Shown here: one piece after another, positions 61,540-64,000 of the stretch | Numbering within the stretch: the first letter of the stretch is position 1 | Layout: every line of letters starts with the position of its first letter | Assembly: GCF_026914265.1 (NCBI RefSeq) | Contig: NC_069135.1 | Span: 17,910,406-17,974,405, forward strand | From: Mya arenaria | Taxonomy: Eukaryota > Mollusca > Bivalvia > Myida > Myidae | DNA: 64,000 nt | Direction of reading: 5' to 3' | Position numbers and translations under genes: made by a program | Notes under the pieces: model-generated | The model's input: the letters and a program-made list of their open reading frames with translations, nothing else | Database searches by the model: none | Told to the model about the DNA's origin: nothing

Positions 61540-62000
61540 TGACGTAATTGACGTTGTAAACCGTTTCATGCACCGGTATTTCGACGTCGTTTTGGATCAA
61601 AATCGGCGTATTTAAACAAATCGTTTTAAACGAGGTCCCTGGCCGTTTTATGTACGTCACTTTATTTATGTATATATGGTTGTTTATCAGTAAGTTATCT
61701 AGGGATATATTCCTCCAGAAATATCAAACGGATAAACGACTCGTTCGTATAAATCAATAACGACAGGAAAAATGCGGTGCACATTGTACAATGTATGCAT
61801 AATTCTGAGAAAAATGTTAAATAACCTCATTGCATTCAACATCATCCGATAGCCTGAAAATTCCCATTCCTTGCTTAAAATATAAATGTGTTCATGTAAT
61901 TGCGTTTGAGGATAATAATGCTTCATGAAATATTTCATATTTAAACTGATGATGCCAGTTACACGCGCCCACTTTTGTTTTTAAAAAGCAGCTCATTTAA
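61540..62000 (-). repeat. long inverted repeat, right arm
   Basis: Reverse-complement partner of 58340-58870; landmarks are listed there. It could be the second terminal arm of a large inverted-repeat element, or simply another copy of the same dispersed repeat in opposite orientation. Confidence 0.75.
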
Positions 62001-62490
62001 GAATATGTTCATATATCCATTTTTAAAGAAATCCAAATAGTTAACATGCACTACGTAATAATTTGTTTAGATTTCTTCAGTACGGAATACTAGACAAAAT
62101 TCACTGCTGATTACCATGCTTTTACAATATCATGCATGCACTCAATTCTAAAATGATCTAATCAACGCTGACTCAAAGGTATCTAAGCAGAGCATCGATT
62201 TAGACAATTCGCTATTCAAATCTCATATCGGTACATCAGACTTATGCGCATGGATGTGGTGTGCCAACTATAAACGTAAATAGACTATGCAGCTGTTCTG
62301 TAAGTGCTTCAATTTTCATATACTTTTAAAAAAGCAAGGGCTATTTTTTCTGTTATGACAAGATACGTTGGCATTCGTTGTCTTAATTTCAAATAAACAT
62401 TGAACGACTTTGAAAGAAAACTACAAATTGAAACTTGTTCTACAATAATAAAAGAATTACCGACATTTTTATAAACGACAATATCACAGC
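62001..62490. other. non-coding sequence
   Basis: Nothing recognised. Confidence 0.4.
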
Positions 62491-62700
62491 AATGCGAAAA
62501 AGCGAAAACGTGTGAGGAAAAAAATAGAAAAAAACAAAGGACAGCGATTGGATGAGAAGAAGTCAGCTAACGATATCCAGATAATGCAAACTATGGCTAT
62601 AATGTATGAATTGGAGGTTTGTGGAGAAAGAGGAACAGATAATGATGAAAGTGATGGAACATTTTGGTGTGGATGTGGTGCGTGGTTCCATTATAGGTGA
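62491..62700 (+). pseudogene. PHD-finger-like C-terminal fragment
   Basis: One frame reads NAKKRKRVRKKIEKNKGQ (a strongly basic, NLS-like segment), then MYELEVCGERGTDNDESDGT, then FWCGCGAWFHYR and a stop. The VCGERG...DGTFW.GC..C.AWFHYR layout is that of the first half of a PHD zinc finger, as found at the ends of some transposon-encoded and chromatin proteins. The first zinc pair has only one cysteine left, and the finger stops before its last ligands. No upstream ATG or exon was found. It is most likely a decayed transposon ORF end. Confidence 0.45.
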
Positions 62701-63346
62701 TTAAGTGAGGAAGAGATGTTATGAATGTCTGATAGCCAAAGAGATGGTTTTCATTGATTATGTCGCAAGTGTAGGTGACTGATTAAATGTTCCATTCCCA
62801 TTCATTGTCCCATTCATTTCCTCTCTGCTAGTTTGAATATATTAACGTTGGTATTATATTGACATTTTAGAGTTGTTATGGGTAAAACAGACATGCTAAT
62901 GATTTAAGACAATTTTTGTTTTGTTTTTGTTTTAGTTCTGCGACCTGATTCACCCCCTACTCATTTACACATTTACCTTATTGCATCTTACGTTGATATT
63001 CATAAGTTGACTCTAGTTTACAAATTGAACGTTCAGTTAATCATGGGTAACGGCTGTAACGCCCTTGATGATGGTTTTAATTATATGATATGAATTTTCA
63101 GAGTTTGTCACAACTTCCTTCACAAATATGTATTATTTATAAATAATTAATCCAAATTAACGCAACAATCTTATGCATGCTTTGAATGAGTTTTAGATAA
63201 TTTTATCAAAATAAGCCAGTATATGCGAAATATGTACCAATAAAAATGCCGCTAAATACTTTGGTACGGAGTGTTCATCCTTGAGTTCCTTAATGTGTCG
63301 TTTTCCTATAAAAGCCACATTATTTCACTATGATTTTGTTTTGTTT
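62701..63346. other. non-coding sequence
   Basis: No supported feature recognised upstream of the USP exon block. Confidence 0.4.
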
Positions 63347-63497
63347 TGCACTGAATTTCGCAACCTGAAAGAACTGAGACTCGGTATCAGAAAACAGGCA
63401 GGATCAAGAATATTTTCATTGGAAAATATTAAATCAACTGGAGCTAGAAGTGTATTCGCGGTGCTTTGTGTGAGAACGGATATTTTACTTAGGAAAT
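63347..63497 (+). promoter_or_regulatory. duplicated 5' UTR/promoter block of USP exon 1
   Basis: Nearly the same as 27456-27606: shared TTTCGCAACC, GGATCAAGAAT, ATTGGAAAATAT, AAATCAACTGGAGCTAG and GTGAGAACGGATATTTTACT, ending at AGGAAAT before the ATG. Such conservation right up to the start codon suggests 5' UTR or a core promoter copied with the exon. No TATA box or stress element can be assigned with confidence. Confidence 0.5.
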
Positions 63498-63588
63498 ATG
63501 GCAGAACAGGAAGTGGGAGGTAAAGATCATCAACGGAAGGTTGCCATTGGCATTGACGAGAGTGAACATTCAGAACGAGCCATTCAGT
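63498..63588 (+). CDS. universal stress protein, first coding exon (gene continues beyond window)
   Basis: ATG at 63498 opens 30 codons ending KVAIGIDESEHSERAIQ, plus T, then donor GTAAGT (phase 1). It differs from the exon at 27607 at only three residues (GG for ES, I for L). The exon is intact and shares its upstream block with 27456-27606. Exons 2-4 would lie past 64000, since none is found in the remaining 412 bases. It shows that the USP array continues to the right of the window. Confidence 0.8.
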
Positions 63589-64000
63589 GTAAGTGACCAC
63601 TGTTTCTAAATTAATGTCAAAAACGTGCAATCGTTCCTGTCGAAAGTCTGTTGTTGGTCGTCTCAGAACATGTTACAAGTTTCATTGTTTATTTTTCAGC
63701 AGTAACTGTTTTCGCTGTGTACAAGCTATATATCGTTCGATGTTGTTTGGGTCCTAAATTTGTGCACATTTACACGGATTATATTTTTTGACTACTTGTT
63801 CGTCTCTGTAGGTTTTATTGAATATTTGTTTAAATGTATAAATACAAATATAAAGCCATACCGTTTTTCTGCATTACGCAATAATTGTTTAAACTGACAC
63901 TCGCTTTTAATATCAGTACATACACACGTATAACAAACATACATTTTAAGTGATAAACATTCCAATTCTTACTAAATAAAGCATCGATGGAAAATATTAA
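63589..64000. other. start of USP intron 1
   Basis: AT-rich sequence after the exon 1 donor; no acceptor with a USP exon 2 match before the window ends. Confidence 0.45.

Noticed and set aside
1..64000. Prokaryotic systems such as CRISPR arrays or operons
   Set aside because: Introns, microsatellites, SINE/LINE relics and animal receptor domains make this eukaryotic. The only regular array is the exon-derived minisatellite, which lacks spacers.

Overview
The window is eukaryotic nuclear DNA, most likely from a bivalve mollusc. The evidence is AT-rich and gene-poor sequence, short GT-AG exons, many microsatellites and minisatellites, decayed non-LTR retroelements, MITEs and tRNA-like SINE heads, and two animal-type gene families: small universal stress proteins (USP) and membrane receptors with EGF-like repeats of the MEGF10/CED-1/Draper type. 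The bivalve assignment is inferred from gene content and from dispersed repeats that look familiar from clam and mussel DNA. No species can be named from the sequence alone.

Layout. 1-10 kb: no convincing gene; decayed reverse transcriptase pieces at 6.6-8.2 kb and several dispersed repeats. 10.7-13.1 kb (minus): a complete four-exon EGF-repeat receptor gene, with a relic of a further copy's tail exon at 13.55 kb. 14.0-14.2 kb: C2H2 zinc-finger relic. 16.6-19.1 kb (minus): a four-exon USP pseudogene with a stop codon in exon 4 and a (GAA)n tract in intron 1. 20.6-23.1 kb: a 40-unit, 63-bp minisatellite whose unit is the 3' end of USP exon 2 plus its splice donor. 24.5 kb: USP exon 4 relic. 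27.6 kb: an intact USP exon 1. 30-39 kb: hairpins, a GC-rich MITE, a hAT-like MITE, a recent 460-bp tandem duplication and satellites. 41.0-41.9 kb (plus): intact USP exons 2-4. 45.4-46.6 kb: a decayed duplicate of the USP upstream and exon 2 region. 52.1-54.8 kb (plus): the second complete EGF-repeat receptor gene. 55-62 kb: LINE relic, duplicated blocks, a pair of long inverted arms and a tRNA-like element. 63.5 kb: a third USP exon 1, whose gene runs out of the window.

The main picture is a locus shaped by duplication. The order is receptor(-), USP(-), then USP(+), receptor(+), which looks like an old inverted duplication centred near 29-33 kb and later filled with repeats. The USP family has decayed here into solitary exons, one nonsense pseudogene and one very unusual by-product: a splice-donor minisatellite kept at an exact 63-bp period over about 2.5 kb. 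The two receptors keep the same exon phases, one large exon for the whole ectodomain, and three conserved tyrosine motifs in otherwise divergent tails, so both are probably functional. USP proteins are cytosolic nucleotide-binding stress factors and the EGF receptors act at the cell surface. Nothing in the sequence links the two families functionally beyond shared location.
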